A stretch of 27,117 bases of DNA from Bacillota bacterium (GCA_023435435.1 JAEYRW010000184.1:1-27117); one strand, 5' to 3'. Shown: positions 14,736 through 23,402, counted from the stretch's first letter. Made by a program: numbers and translations. The notes: generated from the sequence alone by a model not told the origin.

Positions 14736-16271
14736 GTGCTCGCGAAGGCTCTGAGCTACGGTCTCATGGGGATTCGGGGGTTTCAGGTGACGGTGGAGGT
14801 CAACCTCGCCTTCGGCCTGCCGTCCTTCGACATCGTGGGATTGCCCGACGCGGCGGTGAAGGAGTCCCGGGAGCGCGTGCGCGCGGCGCTGAAAAACGGC
14901 GGTTTGGGTTTCCCCGACCGGAAAATCACGGTGAACCTCGCCCCCGCCGACCAGAAAAAGGAAGGCCCGGCGTTCGACCTGCCCATCGCTTTGGGCATGC
15001 TTTCGTGCATGGAGGTTCTGCCACCCGAATCGCTTGCGGAACTGGCCGTGTTGGGCGAGCTTTCCCTTGACGGGCAGGTGCGGGCGGTGCGCGGGGCGCT
15101 GCCGATGGTGATCTCGGCCCTGGAGGACGGCGTGAAGGCCGTCATGCTCCCCCGGGAGAACCTCAACGAGGTGCGCTGCGTGGACGGGCTCGCGCTTCTG
15201 CCGGTTTCCTCCCTGGCGGAGGCGGTGGCGCATTTGAAGGGCGAGGCGCCCATCGAGCCCTTCACCCCCCTCAGGTACGAGGACGTTCTCACCGAGCGGG
15301 AAACCGCCTTCGACTTCAAGCACGTCCGGGGTCAGAAGGGCGCCAAGCGCGCGCTGGAAATCGCGGCCGCCGGCGGGCACAACCTTCTCATGATCGGGCC
15401 GCCGGGCTCGGGCAAGACCCTCATGGCCAAGTGCGTCAATTCAATCCTCCCGGACATGACGTTTCAGGAGGCCCTGGAGGTCACGCGCATTCACTCCGTG
15501 GCGGGACTGCTTACCGAGGCGGGACTGTTGGCCGAGCGGCCGTTCCGCTCGCCCCACCACACGGCCTCCCACGCGGCGCTGGTGGGCGGCGGGCAGAACG
15601 CCCTGCCCGGCGAGGTGTCCAAGGCGCACAACGGCGTGCTGTTTCTGGACGAGCTGCCCGAATACGGGCGGGACGTGCTCGAGGCATTGCGCCAGCCCCT
15701 GGAGGATGGGGTGGTGACGGTCACCCGGGTGAGCGCACAGACCACATACCCCGCGCGGTTCATGCTGGTTTGCTCCATGAATCCCTGCCCGTGCGGCTAC
15801 TACGGGAGCCGCCAGCGGGACTGCCGGTGTTCGGTTTCGGAGATCCGGCGCTACATGAACAAGATTTCGGGGCCGCTCATCGACCGGATCGACATGCACG
15901 TGGAGGTGGAATCCATCCCGCCGGGAGAGTTGAGCGGGGATGCCGACGCGGAGTGCTCGGCGGACATCCGCGTCCGGGTGCAGGCGGCCCGGGACGTCCA
16001 GCGCGGGCGGTACGCGGACTTCGGCGGGCGGATCGGTTCGAACGCTCAACTGGACGCGGGGACGCTTTCCAAGGCGTGCCCCATGGAGAAGGCCGCCAAG
16101 GAACTGCTGGAGCTGTCCAGCGAGCGGCTGGAGCTGTCCAACCGCGCGTACACCCGCATTTTGAAGGTGGCGCGCACCATCGCCGATCTTGCCGGGTGCG
16201 CGGTCATCGGCGCCGAACACGTGGCCGAGGCGGTGCAGTACCGGGCGGCGAACCGGAAATATTGGAGGTAG
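14736..16271 (+). CDS. comM: ComM/YifB-family AAA+ ATPase (Mg-chelatase-like)
   Basis: ComM is a hexameric branch-migration helicase that promotes integration of transforming DNA. Residues 1-170 form the Lon-protease-like N-terminal domain (GLPSFDIVGLPDAAVKESRERVRAAL is diagnostic). The AAA+ core has Walker A GPPGSGKT at 221-228 and Walker B VLFLDE at 301-306. A cysteine cluster (Cys351, 353, 363, 365) sits in CPCGYYGS...CRC. The C-terminal helical lid ends near residue 511. The start is GTG 14736, with SD AGGTGG 7 nt upstream, 20 nt after the preceding stop. It heads a comM-NUDIX-dprA run, consistent with a transformation role, although no uptake machinery is in the window. Confidence 0.94.
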   Translation: MLAKALSYGLMGIRGFQVTVEVNLAFGLPSFDIVGLPDAAVKESRERVRAALKNGGLGFPDRKITVNLAPADQKKEGPAFDLPIALGMLSCMEVLPPESLAELAVLGELSLDGQVRAVRGALPMVISALEDGVKAVMLPRENLNEVRCVDGLALLPVSSLAEAVAHLKGEAPIEPFTPLRYEDVLTERETAFDFKHVRGQKGAKRALEIAAAGGHNLLMIGPPGSGKTLMAKCVNSILPDMTFQEALEVTRIHSVAGLLTEAGLLAERPFRSPHHTASHAALVGGGQNALPGEVSKAHNGVLFLDELPEYGRDVLEALRQPLEDGVVTVTRVSAQTTYPARFMLVCSMNPCPCGYYGSRQRDCRCSVSEIRRYMNKISGPLIDRIDMHVEVESIPPGELSGDADAECSADIRVRVQAARDVQRGRYADFGGRIGSNAQLDAGTLSKACPMEKAAKELLELSSERLELSNRAYTRILKVARTIADLAGCAVIGAEHVAEAVQYRAANRKYWR

Positions 16272-16273
16272 AA

Positions 16274-16732
16274 ATGGGTTACATAACGGAAATCCGCAAG
16301 CTGGTGGGGCACGCCCCCGTGATGCTGTGCGGGGGAAGCGTCATCGTCGAGGACGAAAAAGGGCGCGTCCTGCTTCAGAGGCGGCGCGACAACGGCCTTT
16401 GGGGCTATGCGGGCGGCGCGGTGGAGATGGGCGAGGCCGTCGAGGACGCGGCAAGGCGGGAGCTTTTCGAGGAGACGGGCCTGATCGCCGACGAGCTTAC
16501 CCTGTTTGACGCGTTTTCGGGGCCGGAGACGCGCTTTACCTACCCCAATGGGGACGAGGTCTTTTTCGTAGACGTCGTATTTTTATGTAAGAGGTACCAT
16601 GGATCGCTGTGTGCCCAGCCGGAGGAGGTGGCGGAGCTTCGGTTCTTCCCCGTGGACGCGTTGCCGGAGGACCTTTCCGGGCCCATCGCGAAGCCGCTTT
16701 TGAAGTACAAGGCCAGCAGGCTTGAAGGGTAA
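16274..16732 (+). CDS. NUDIX hydrolase
   Basis: The NUDIX box is exact: GAVEMGE, seven residues, RELFEETGL. The N-terminal segment VMLCGGSVIVEDEKGRVLLQRRRDNGLWGYAGG is like that of MutT/ADP-ribose-type members. Predicted length is 152 residues. ATG 16274 stands 2 nt after the comM stop, with GGAGG inside the comM end, and its stop is 5 nt before dprA, so it is translated within the comM-dprA operon. The substrate is unknown. It is distinct from the NUDIX gene at 3322-3801. Housecleaning of nucleotides is an inference. Confidence 0.9.
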   Translation: MGYITEIRKLVGHAPVMLCGGSVIVEDEKGRVLLQRRRDNGLWGYAGGAVEMGEAVEDAARRELFEETGLIADELTLFDAFSGPETRFTYPNGDEVFFVDVVFLCKRYHGSLCAQPEEVAELRFFPVDALPEDLSGPIAKPLLKYKASRLEG

Positions 16733-16737
16733 GCCGC

Positions 16738-17832
16738 ATGGAATACGGCGTCATGGAGCAATACTGGGTCTGGCTTTCCTCTGTGGAGGGCATCGGGCCC
16801 AAGCGCTTTTACCAGCTCCTTTCCCTGTACGCGGACGCGCGGGACGTGTGGGAGAAAATCGGAGAGGCGGACATGGGCTTTCTCCCGCAGAACGTGCGGG
16901 AGGCGCTTCGGGCCGCGCGGAGCGAGCGCTATTTCTACGAGCTGTTCGCGCGGCTCGAAGGCCGGGGCATCCGGGCCGTCACCCGGCTTTCGGACGACTA
17001 TCCGAAACGGCTTCTCGAGACCGTGGACCCGCCGCCGACCCTGTACGTGCGCGGGGAGGCCGATCTTTCGGCGGACAGGATGTTCGCGGTGGTCGGGGCG
17101 CGCAGGTGCTCCCGGGACGGGGCGAGGGCCGCGCGGGAGTTTTCGGAGACGCTGGCGCGCGCGGGCGTGACGGTGGTCAGCGGCCTCGCCTTCGGCATCG
17201 ACGCGGCGGCCCACGAGGGCGCGGTCAGGGCGGACGGTGCCACGATCGCGGTGCTGGGCTCGGGCGCGGACGTCATATATCCCGCGGAAAACGAACGGCT
17301 CGCGGCGGAGATTCTGGACAAAGGCGGGGCGATCGTCTCCGAGTACCCGCCGGGCATGCCGCCCCTTTCCACCAATTTCCCGGCGCGCAACCGCATCATC
17401 AGCGGGATGAGCGCGGGGGTACTGCTGGTGGAGGGCGCGAAAAAATCCGGCGCGATGATCACGGTGGACTTCGCCCTCGAGCAGAACCGTGACGTGTTCG
17501 CCGTGCCGGGCTCCATTTACGCCCCCCTTTCGGCCAAGCCCAACGACATCATCGTCCAGGGCGGACTGGCCGCCGTGTCGGCGTGGGATATATTAAGTTT
17601 TTATAAATGGGCCGAGCGGCCCGGGGCGGAACGCGCCGCGCGGGCAAAAATCCAATTGGACGGGGACGAGCAGGCGGTTTACGCAACCCTTGCGCGGGAG
17701 AAAATGACGCTCACGGAACTGTGCGAAACCACAGGTTTTACTTCGGCGAAATTACTTTCGCTCTTGACAACTTTGGAGCTTCGAGGAATAATAAGTAAGC
17801 AACCCGGCGGAGAATACCGGGCCTGTCAGTGA
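16738..17832 (+). CDS. dprA: DNA-processing protein DprA (Smf)
   Basis: DprA binds incoming single-stranded DNA and loads RecA during transformation. The N-terminal helical segment (WVWLSSVEGIGPKRFYQLL) is followed by the Rossmann-like SMF core, with VVGARRCSRDGARAAREF, GLAFGIDAAAHEGAV, VLGSGADVIYPAEN and FPARNRIISGMSAGVLLVEGAKKSGAMIT. A C-terminal winged-helix domain (about 300-364) ends in RGIISKQPGGEYRA. Length 364 residues is normal. ATG 16738 has GAAGGG 8 nt upstream; a second ATG at 16753 is possible. The 3' end of the gene contains a promoter for topA. Confidence 0.96.
   Translation: MEYGVMEQYWVWLSSVEGIGPKRFYQLLSLYADARDVWEKIGEADMGFLPQNVREALRAARSERYFYELFARLEGRGIRAVTRLSDDYPKRLLETVDPPPTLYVRGEADLSADRMFAVVGARRCSRDGARAAREFSETLARAGVTVVSGLAFGIDAAAHEGAVRADGATIAVLGSGADVIYPAENERLAAEILDKGGAIVSEYPPGMPPLSTNFPARNRIISGMSAGVLLVEGAKKSGAMITVDFALEQNRDVFAVPGSIYAPLSAKPNDIIVQGGLAAVSAWDILSFYKWAERPGAERAARAKIQLDGDEQAVYATLAREKMTLTELCETTGFTSAKLLSLLTTLELRGIISKQPGGEYRACQ
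17764..17792 (+). promoter_or_regulatory. Internal promoter for topA within dprA
   Basis: A consensus -35 TTGACA (17764-17769) and a -10 AATAAT (17787-17792) are separated by exactly 17 bp. They lie inside the last codons of dprA, 70 nt before topA. In a GC-rich gene this AT-rich patch stands out. It would let topA be expressed apart from the competence-type genes. Confidence 0.75.
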
Positions 17833-17861
17833 CACAATGAGGATACTTCCGGAGGATTTCA

Positions 17862-19976
17862 ATGCAGCAGACCAAGCTCGTCATCGTTGAATCGCCCGCC
17901 AAGGCGAAGACAATCGGCAAATTTCTGGGCCGCAATTATAAGGTCGAGGCCTCCCAGGGTCACGTGCGCGACCTGCCCAAGTCGCAGATCGGCGTGGACG
18001 TCGACCATGGATTCGAGCCGAAATATATCACCATCCGCGGACGCGGCGACATTCTGACCCGCATCCGCAAGGAGGCCAAGAATGCCTCGAAGATCTACCT
18101 CGCGACAGACCCGGACCGCGAGGGAGAGGCAATTTCCTGGCATCTGGCCAATGTTTTGGGCATCGACGTGGACAGCGCGTGCCGCATCGAGTTTAACGAG
18201 GTGACGGCCAAGGCGGTCAAAAACGCGGTGAAGAATCCCCGCGCCATCGACATGAGCCTTGTCGACGCCCAGCAGGCCAGGCGCGTGCTCGACCGGCTGG
18301 TGGGCTACAAGATCAGCCCGCTTCTTTGGGCAAAGGTCAAAAAGGGGCTCTCCGCCGGGCGCGTGCAGTCGGTGGCCACCAAAATGATCTGCGACCGGGA
18401 AAACGAAATCGAAATCTTCGTGCCCGAGGAGTATTGGACGCTTTCGGCCCAGTTTGCCATCGGCGGCGTCAAGCTCAGCACCCGCTACCAGGGCGGGGAC
18501 GACAACGCAAAGCTGCGCGCCAAGGAGGAGTGCGACCGGATCATCGAGGAATGCCGGGCGGCGAAATTCCAGGTGGGCGACATCAAAAAGTCCGAGCGCA
18601 GGAAGATGCCCGCGGCGCCGTTTACCACCTCCAACCTCCAGCAGGAGGCCTCCCGCAAGCTGAGCTTCACCACCCAGAAAACCATGCAGATCGCCCAGCA
18701 GCTCTACGAGGGCGTGGACGTGGCAGGCGAAGGCTCCCAGGGCCTCGTGACCTACATCAGAACCGATTCCACCCGCATTTCCGACGAGGCGGTTCAGGAC
18801 GTGCGTCAGATGATTCTGGACGGCTACGGCGCGGACTATCTGCCCGAAACGCCCAACGTCTACAAGAGCCGCAAGACCGCCCAGGACGCCCACGAGGCCA
18901 TCCGCCCGACGTCCATCGAGCGAAAGCCCGACGAGATCAAGGCGTCCCTCACCCGCGACCAGTACAAGCTGTACAAGCTCATCTATAACCGTTTTGTCTC
19001 GAGCCAGATGACGCCCGCCGTTTACGACACCATTTCGGCGGACATCACGTCGGGCCAGCATAAATTCCGCTTCAGCGGCCAGAAGCTCAAGTTCCCGGGC
19101 TTCACCATCGTCTACGAGGAGGGCATCGACGATCAGGAGGCCGAGGCGAGCCTCAACCGGCTCCCCGCGCTGCAGACGGGCGACAAGGCCACCTTGGGCG
19201 AGATTTCCGGCGATCAGCACTTCACCCAGCCGCCGCCAAGGTACACCGAGGCGTCCCTGGTGCGCGCGCTCGAGGAAAAGGGCATCGGACGGCCGTCCAC
19301 CTACGCGCCCACGATTTCCACAATCATCAACCGGGGCTACGTGGCGCGGGAGCAGAAGCGGCTCATCCCCACGGAGCTTGGCAAGATCGTCAACGACATG
19401 ATGTGCAAGAACTTCCCGGACATCGTGGACATTCAGTTCACCGCCGGGATGGAGGAAAAGCTCGACAGCGTGGAGGACGGCTCCACCGAGTGGCACTCCA
19501 TCATCTCAAACTTCTACGGCCCCTTCCGCGAAACCCTCGAAAAGGCCGAGGCGAGCATCGAGAAAATCGCCATCGAGGATCAGGTGTCGGACGTCGTGTG
19601 CGACAAGTGCGGGGCGTTCATGGTCTACAAAATGAGCCGGTACGGGAAATTCCTGGCCTGCCCCAACTTCCCCGCCTGCAGAAACACAATGGCGCTGCCC
19701 AACAACATCGGCGTTCCCTGCCCCAAGTGCGGCGCGGAGCTGCTCGAGCGGGTGAGCAAGAAGGGCCGCAAGTTCTACGGCTGCGAAAAATACCCCGAAT
19801 GCGACTTCGTCTCGTGGGACAGGCCCGTGGCGGAAAAGTGCCCGGTGTGCGGGTCCCGGATGGTTTTGAAGCGCGGGGCCAAGGACGCGACGTACCACGT
19901 GTGCGTCAACGAGACCTGCCGCCACCGCGTGAAGGTCGAGGCGGGAGGAACGGACGCGGATGGCGAGGACGAATAA
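17862..19976 (+). CDS. topA: DNA topoisomerase I
   Basis: This type IA topoisomerase relaxes negative supercoils. The TOPRIM domain has Glu10 in VESPAKA and the acidic DPDREGE at 83-89. The catalytic tyrosine is Tyr298 in TYIRTDSTRIS. Three C-terminal zinc-finger-like tetracysteine motifs follow (CDKCG...CPNFPAC, CPKCG...CEKYPEC, CPVCG...CVNETC). Length 704 residues is normal for Bacillota. ATG 17862 has GGAGG 6 nt upstream. The 3' end overlaps trmFO by 17 nt, so translation may be coupled. A promoter inside dprA probably drives it. Confidence 0.97.
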   Translation: MQQTKLVIVESPAKAKTIGKFLGRNYKVEASQGHVRDLPKSQIGVDVDHGFEPKYITIRGRGDILTRIRKEAKNASKIYLATDPDREGEAISWHLANVLGIDVDSACRIEFNEVTAKAVKNAVKNPRAIDMSLVDAQQARRVLDRLVGYKISPLLWAKVKKGLSAGRVQSVATKMICDRENEIEIFVPEEYWTLSAQFAIGGVKLSTRYQGGDDNAKLRAKEECDRIIEECRAAKFQVGDIKKSERRKMPAAPFTTSNLQQEASRKLSFTTQKTMQIAQQLYEGVDVAGEGSQGLVTYIRTDSTRISDEAVQDVRQMILDGYGADYLPETPNVYKSRKTAQDAHEAIRPTSIERKPDEIKASLTRDQYKLYKLIYNRFVSSQMTPAVYDTISADITSGQHKFRFSGQKLKFPGFTIVYEEGIDDQEAEASLNRLPALQTGDKATLGEISGDQHFTQPPPRYTEASLVRALEEKGIGRPSTYAPTISTIINRGYVAREQKRLIPTELGKIVNDMMCKNFPDIVDIQFTAGMEEKLDSVEDGSTEWHSIISNFYGPFRETLEKAEASIEKIAIEDQVSDVVCDKCGAFMVYKMSRYGKFLACPNFPACRNTMALPNNIGVPCPKCGAELLERVSKKGRKFYGCEKYPECDFVSWDRPVAEKCPVCGSRMVLKRGAKDATYHVCVNETCRHRVKVEAGGTDADGEDE

Positions 19977-21267
19977 GGTCACCATTGTCGGCGCCGGACT
20001 GGCGGGCAGCGAGGCTGCCTGGCAGCTTGCCAAACGCGGGATCGAGGTACTGCTGCTCGACATGAAGCCCGAGAGGTACTCCCCCGCCCACCGCATGCCC
20101 GACTGTGCGGAGCTGGTATGTTCCAACTCCCTCAAGGCCGAGCACCTGGCCAACGCGTCGGGGCTTTTGAAGGCCGAGATGAAGAAGTTCGATTCCCTCA
20201 TCGTGGCGGCGGCGGAAACGTGCCGCGTGCCCGCCGGGGCGGCGCTGGCCGTCGACCGCGAACGCTTCGCGGCGGAGGTCACCCGCGCTTTGGACGGGCA
20301 TCCCCTGATTGCACGCAAGACGGCGCTGGTGGACAGGCTGCCCGACGCGCCCGTCCTCATCGCCACCGGCCCGCTCACCGACCCCGCGCTGACGGACGCG
20401 CTGTTGGGGCTCCCGGGCATCAAGGCGCTCAACTTCTTCGACGCCGCCGCGCCCATCGTCGAGGCGGAATCCGTCGACATGTCGAAGGTGTTCCGCCAGT
20501 CGCGCTACGACAAGGGTTCCGATTACCTCAACTGCCCCATGAACCGGGAAGAATACGACGCGTTCTACGAGGCGCTGTTGGCGGCGGAGCTGGCGGAAAT
20601 CCACGACTTCGAGAAAAAGCTGGTGTTCGAGGGCTGTCTGGCGGTGGAAATTCTGGCCTCGCGCGGACGGCAGACGCTGGCGTTCGGACCCCTCAAGCCC
20701 GTGGGCCTCACCGACCCCCGCACGGGGCGCGAGCCCTACGCCGTGGTGCAGCTTCGGCAGGAAAACGAGGCGGGGACGCTCTACAACATGGTGGGCTTCC
20801 AGACCCGGCTCAAGTGGGGCGCGCAGAAGCGCGTGTTTTCCATGATCCCGGGGCTTGAACACGCCGTGTTCGCGCGCTACGGCGTGATGCACAAAAATAC
20901 ATACCTCGACGGTCCGGCGGCGCTTTCCCGGAATTACGCGTGGAAGGAAGATCCCGCCGTCCGCTTTGCGGGCCAGTTTTCGGGCGTGGAGGGCTATGTG
21001 GAGTCGGCGGCGTCGGGGTTGACGGCCGCACTGGGGCTTTTTTGCCATCTGCGCGGAATGCCGGAGCCGGACTTTACGGGCGAGACGCTTTTGGGGGCGC
21101 TGGAGCGCTACGTGCGGACGCCCAGTGCGGACTTCCAGCCCATGAACGCAAACTTCGGCATCCTCGACCCCTTCGGCCAGAAAATACGCGCGAAAAAACT
21201 GCGCTACGAGGCGCTGAGCGCGCGTTCCCTTGCGCGGCTTTCGGCCATGGCCGGAACGCTCAACTGA
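19960..21267 (+). CDS. trmFO: tRNA uridine-54 C5-methyltransferase, folate/FAD dependent
   Basis: TrmFO makes ribothymidine at position 54 of tRNAs using methylenetetrahydrofolate and FADH2. The FAD-binding start VTIVGAGLAGSEAAW is at about 7-21. Two conserved cysteines are visible: Cys54 in ELVCSNSLK and Cys226 in FEGCLAVE. The C-terminal QPMNANFGILDP block is also typical. Length 435 residues matches. ATG 19960 lies within the topA end with GGGAGG 11 nt upstream. In Bacillus-type genomes xerC/codV follows trmFO; here hslV follows directly after a 79-nt gap. Confidence 0.96.
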   Translation: MARTNKVTIVGAGLAGSEAAWQLAKRGIEVLLLDMKPERYSPAHRMPDCAELVCSNSLKAEHLANASGLLKAEMKKFDSLIVAAAETCRVPAGAALAVDRERFAAEVTRALDGHPLIARKTALVDRLPDAPVLIATGPLTDPALTDALLGLPGIKALNFFDAAAPIVEAESVDMSKVFRQSRYDKGSDYLNCPMNREEYDAFYEALLAAELAEIHDFEKKLVFEGCLAVEILASRGRQTLAFGPLKPVGLTDPRTGREPYAVVQLRQENEAGTLYNMVGFQTRLKWGAQKRVFSMIPGLEHAVFARYGVMHKNTYLDGPAALSRNYAWKEDPAVRFAGQFSGVEGYVESAASGLTAALGLFCHLRGMPEPDFTGETLLGALERYVRTPSADFQPMNANFGILDPFGQKIRAKKLRYEALSARSLARLSAMAGTLN

Positions 21268-21308
21268 ATTTCGAGCCCTTGCGCATCGCGCGGGGGCGAT
21301 TTTGGGTA

Positions 21309-21314
21309 TATAAT
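21309..21314 (+). promoter_or_regulatory. -10 element upstream of hslV
   Basis: TATAAT stands 33 nt before the hslV start, in the gap after trmFO. No good -35 is visible at 16-18 bp (TTGCGC at 21279-21284 is too far), so this is a weak or activator-dependent promoter call. Confidence 0.45.
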
Positions 21315-21346
21315 GTAGGCAGGTACCTTTTGAAGGAGATCAAAAA

Positions 21347-21877
21347 ATGTTCAAGGGAACGACAATCTGCGCCGTCAGGCGCGACGGGGTGACTGCCATC
21401 GCGGGCGACGGGCAGGTCACAATGGGCGAATCGGTGGTCATGAAGGCCACCGCGAAGAAGGTGCGCCGGATCTACGGCGGGAAAGTCGTGGTGGGGTTCG
21501 CGGGTTCCGTCGCGGACGCGTTCGCGCTGTGCGAGAAATTCGAGGATAAGCTCACGCAATATTCGGGGAATCTCCCCCGGGCGGCGGTGGAGCTGGCGCA
21601 GGATTGGCGCACCGACCGCGCCATGCGCAAGCTCGAGGCCATGCTTCTGTGCGCGGACGGGGAGAATTTGATGCTCGTCTCCGGGACGGGCGAGGTCATC
21701 GAGCCCGACGGCGGCGTGCTTGCCATCGGCTCCGGCGGAAACTACGCGCTTTCCGCGGCCCGCGCGCTCATGGAGAACACGGATTTGTCCGCCAGGGACA
21801 TCGCCTATAAGGCGCTCAAGATCGCGGCGGACATCTGCGTGTTCACAAACGACAACATTACCGTCGAGACGGTGTGA
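21347..21877 (+). CDS. hslV: ATP-dependent protease proteolytic subunit HslV (ClpQ)
   Basis: HslV forms the double-hexamer proteolytic core that works with the HslU unfoldase. The N-terminus is MFKGTTICAVRRDG: the catalytic threonine would be Thr5 after removal of a four-residue propeptide. AIAGDGQVTMGE and KVRRIYGGKVVVGFAGSVADAF are diagnostic. Length 176 residues is normal. ATG 21347 has SD AAGGAG at a good distance. The hslU start is 11 nt after the stop. Confidence 0.96.
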   Translation: MFKGTTICAVRRDGVTAIAGDGQVTMGESVVMKATAKKVRRIYGGKVVVGFAGSVADAFALCEKFEDKLTQYSGNLPRAAVELAQDWRTDRAMRKLEAMLLCADGENLMLVSGTGEVIEPDGGVLAIGSGGNYALSAARALMENTDLSARDIAYKALKIAADICVFTNDNITVETV

Positions 21878-21888
21878 GGAGGCGCGCA

Positions 21889-23259
21889 ATGCTGACATTG
21901 ACGCCCCGCGAAATCGTGCGGGAGCTTGACAGATATATCATCGGGCAGGATCAGGCCAAGAGGGCCGTGGCCGTGGCCCTTCGCAACCGCTACCGCCGGG
22001 CCATGCTGCCGGCCGACATCCGCGACGAGGTGACGCCCAAGAACATCCTCATGGTGGGTCCCACGGGCGTGGGCAAGACCGAGATCGCCCGAAGGCTGGC
22101 CAAGCTGGTGGACGCGCCGTTTGTGAAGGTGGAGGCCACCAAGTTCACCGAGGTCGGCTACGTGGGCCGCGACGTGGAATCCATCGTGCGCGACCTGGTG
22201 GAAGCCGCCATCCGGCTGGTGAAGGAGGAGCACATCGAGCGGATTCGCTTCGGCGCGGAAGCAAGCGTCGAGGAAAAGCTCGCAGACCTCATCGCCCGGC
22301 CTCAGAAGCAGAAAAAGACAAACCCCATCGACATCCTTTTGGGCAACAAGCCCAAGGAACCGGAGCTGCCCCCCGAGGAGCGCGACAAGCTGGCCGTGCG
22401 CGTAGGAAGCGTGCGGGAGCAGTTGCGGCGCGGGGAACTGGAGCACGAGATGGTGGAGATCGAGGTGGAGGAAACCGCGCCCAAGGGCGAGATTCCCGGC
22501 ACCGACCTCAACATGGGCGACATGCTGGGCTCCATCATGCCCAAGCGCACGAAGATGCGCCGGGTAGAGGTACGCGAGGCGCGCAGGATTCTGCTCGCCG
22601 AGGAAGAACAGAACATGATCGACATGGACGCGGTGTACTCCGAGGCGATCATGCGATCGGAGCAGGACGGCATGGTGTTCATCGACGAAATCGACAAGGT
22701 CGCGGGCCGGGGCAGCGGCTCCAGCGGGCCGGACGTTTCCCGCGAGGGCGTACAGCGGGACATTCTCCCCATCGTGGAGGGTTCCACCGTCAACACCAAG
22801 TACGGTCCGGTGAAAACCGACCACATGCTCTTCATCGCGGCGGGGGCGTTTCACGTGTCCAAGGTGACGGACCTGATCCCGGAGCTTCAGGGGCGCTTCC
22901 CGGTGCGTGTGGATTTGAAACCCCTGTCGGCGGAGGACTACGCGCGGATTCTGACCCAGCCGGAAAACGCGCTGGTCAGGCAGTATCAGCTCCTGCTGGG
23001 CGTGGACAACGTGACCATTGACTTCAAGGAATCGGCCATCGGGGAAATCGCGCGCTACGCGTGGCAGGCCAACGAGACCAGCGAGAACATCGGGGCGCGG
23101 CGGCTTCACACCATCATGGAGGCGATCCTCTCCGACATCGCGTTCAACGCGGGCGGCGGTGACGCGCCGGCGGTGGTGGTGGACGTGGACGACGATTACG
23201 TCCGGCGCCAGCTGGCGGACGAAATCCATGCCAAGGACGTTAAAAAATACATTCTGTAA
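21889..23259 (+). CDS. hslU: HslU (ClpY) AAA+ unfoldase subunit
   Basis: This is the ATPase partner of HslV. TPREIVRELDRYIIGQDQAKRAVA opens the protein. Walker A GPTGVGKT is at 57-64, the substrate-gripping pore loop GYVGRD at 90-95, and Walker B is in GMVFIDEIDK. An intermediate (I) domain, rich in charged residues, lies between about 110 and 240. The tail ends DVKKYIL, the type of C-terminus that docks into HslV. ATG 21889 follows SD GAGGAGG; a GTG at 21874 overlapping the hslV stop would add five residues and leave no SD. Length is 456 residues. codY, often next in Bacillus, is absent here. Confidence 0.96.
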   Translation: MLTLTPREIVRELDRYIIGQDQAKRAVAVALRNRYRRAMLPADIRDEVTPKNILMVGPTGVGKTEIARRLAKLVDAPFVKVEATKFTEVGYVGRDVESIVRDLVEAAIRLVKEEHIERIRFGAEASVEEKLADLIARPQKQKKTNPIDILLGNKPKEPELPPEERDKLAVRVGSVREQLRRGELEHEMVEIEVEETAPKGEIPGTDLNMGDMLGSIMPKRTKMRRVEVREARRILLAEEEQNMIDMDAVYSEAIMRSEQDGMVFIDEIDKVAGRGSGSSGPDVSREGVQRDILPIVEGSTVNTKYGPVKTDHMLFIAAGAFHVSKVTDLIPELQGRFPVRVDLKPLSAEDYARILTQPENALVRQYQLLLGVDNVTIDFKESAIGEIARYAWQANETSENIGARRLHTIMEAILSDIAFNAGGGDAPAVVVDVDDDYVRRQLADEIHAKDVKKYIL

Positions 23260-23321
23260 AACGGAATGATTCCAAACAAACGGGGACAAACTACCGCATA
23301 GATATTGATGCGGTGTCACGA

Positions 23322-23345
23322 AAGGCGGGATTTTCCCGCCTTCTT
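23322..23345 (+). terminator. Terminator-like hairpin after hslU
   Basis: Positions 23322-23330 pair with 23334-23342 (9 bp, AAGGCGGGA/TCCCGCCTT) around the loop TTT, followed by only a short pyrimidine stretch TTCTTCCCC. It may end the hslVU transcript weakly, or be the middle hairpin of the attenuator-like leader. Confidence 0.5.
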
Positions 23346-23356
23346 CCCCTCCGTGG

Positions 23357-23391
23357 AATACCGCATGAATCTTGCGGTATTTTTATTTTTT
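23357..23391 (+). terminator. Rho-independent terminator just before the SD of the next gene
   Basis: AATACCGCA (23357-23365) pairs perfectly with TGCGGTATT (23373-23381) around a 7-nt loop. The tract TTTATTTTTT (23382-23391) follows and runs into the SD GGAGGG at 23392-23397. Confidence 0.85.
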
Positions 23392-23402
23392 GGAGGGTTT
23401 CT

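Larger units (their letters stand above)
23293..23391 (+). promoter_or_regulatory. Attenuator-like leader before the sugar nucleotidyltransferase gene
   Basis: Hairpin A pairs ACCGCAT (23293-23299) with ATGCGGT (23308-23314). Hairpin B lies at 23322-23342. Hairpin C (23357-23381) is a terminator. The 3' arm of A (23308-23316) can instead pair with 23358-23366, part of the 5' arm of C, over 9 bp with one G-U, enclosing B. Formation of A therefore frees C, and loss of A allows an antiterminator. No ligand, protein or leader peptide was identified. Confidence 0.5.

Noticed and set aside
21285..21304. ATCGC/GCGAT hairpin followed by TTTT after trmFO as a terminator
   Set aside because: The stem is only 5 bp and the T-tract is interrupted immediately by GGG; too weak to call.
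23313..23402. Longer start for the nucleotidyltransferase at 23313
   Set aside because: It would require translating through two hairpins including a strong terminator, has no SD, and the family begins at the MKAIIMAGG segment.
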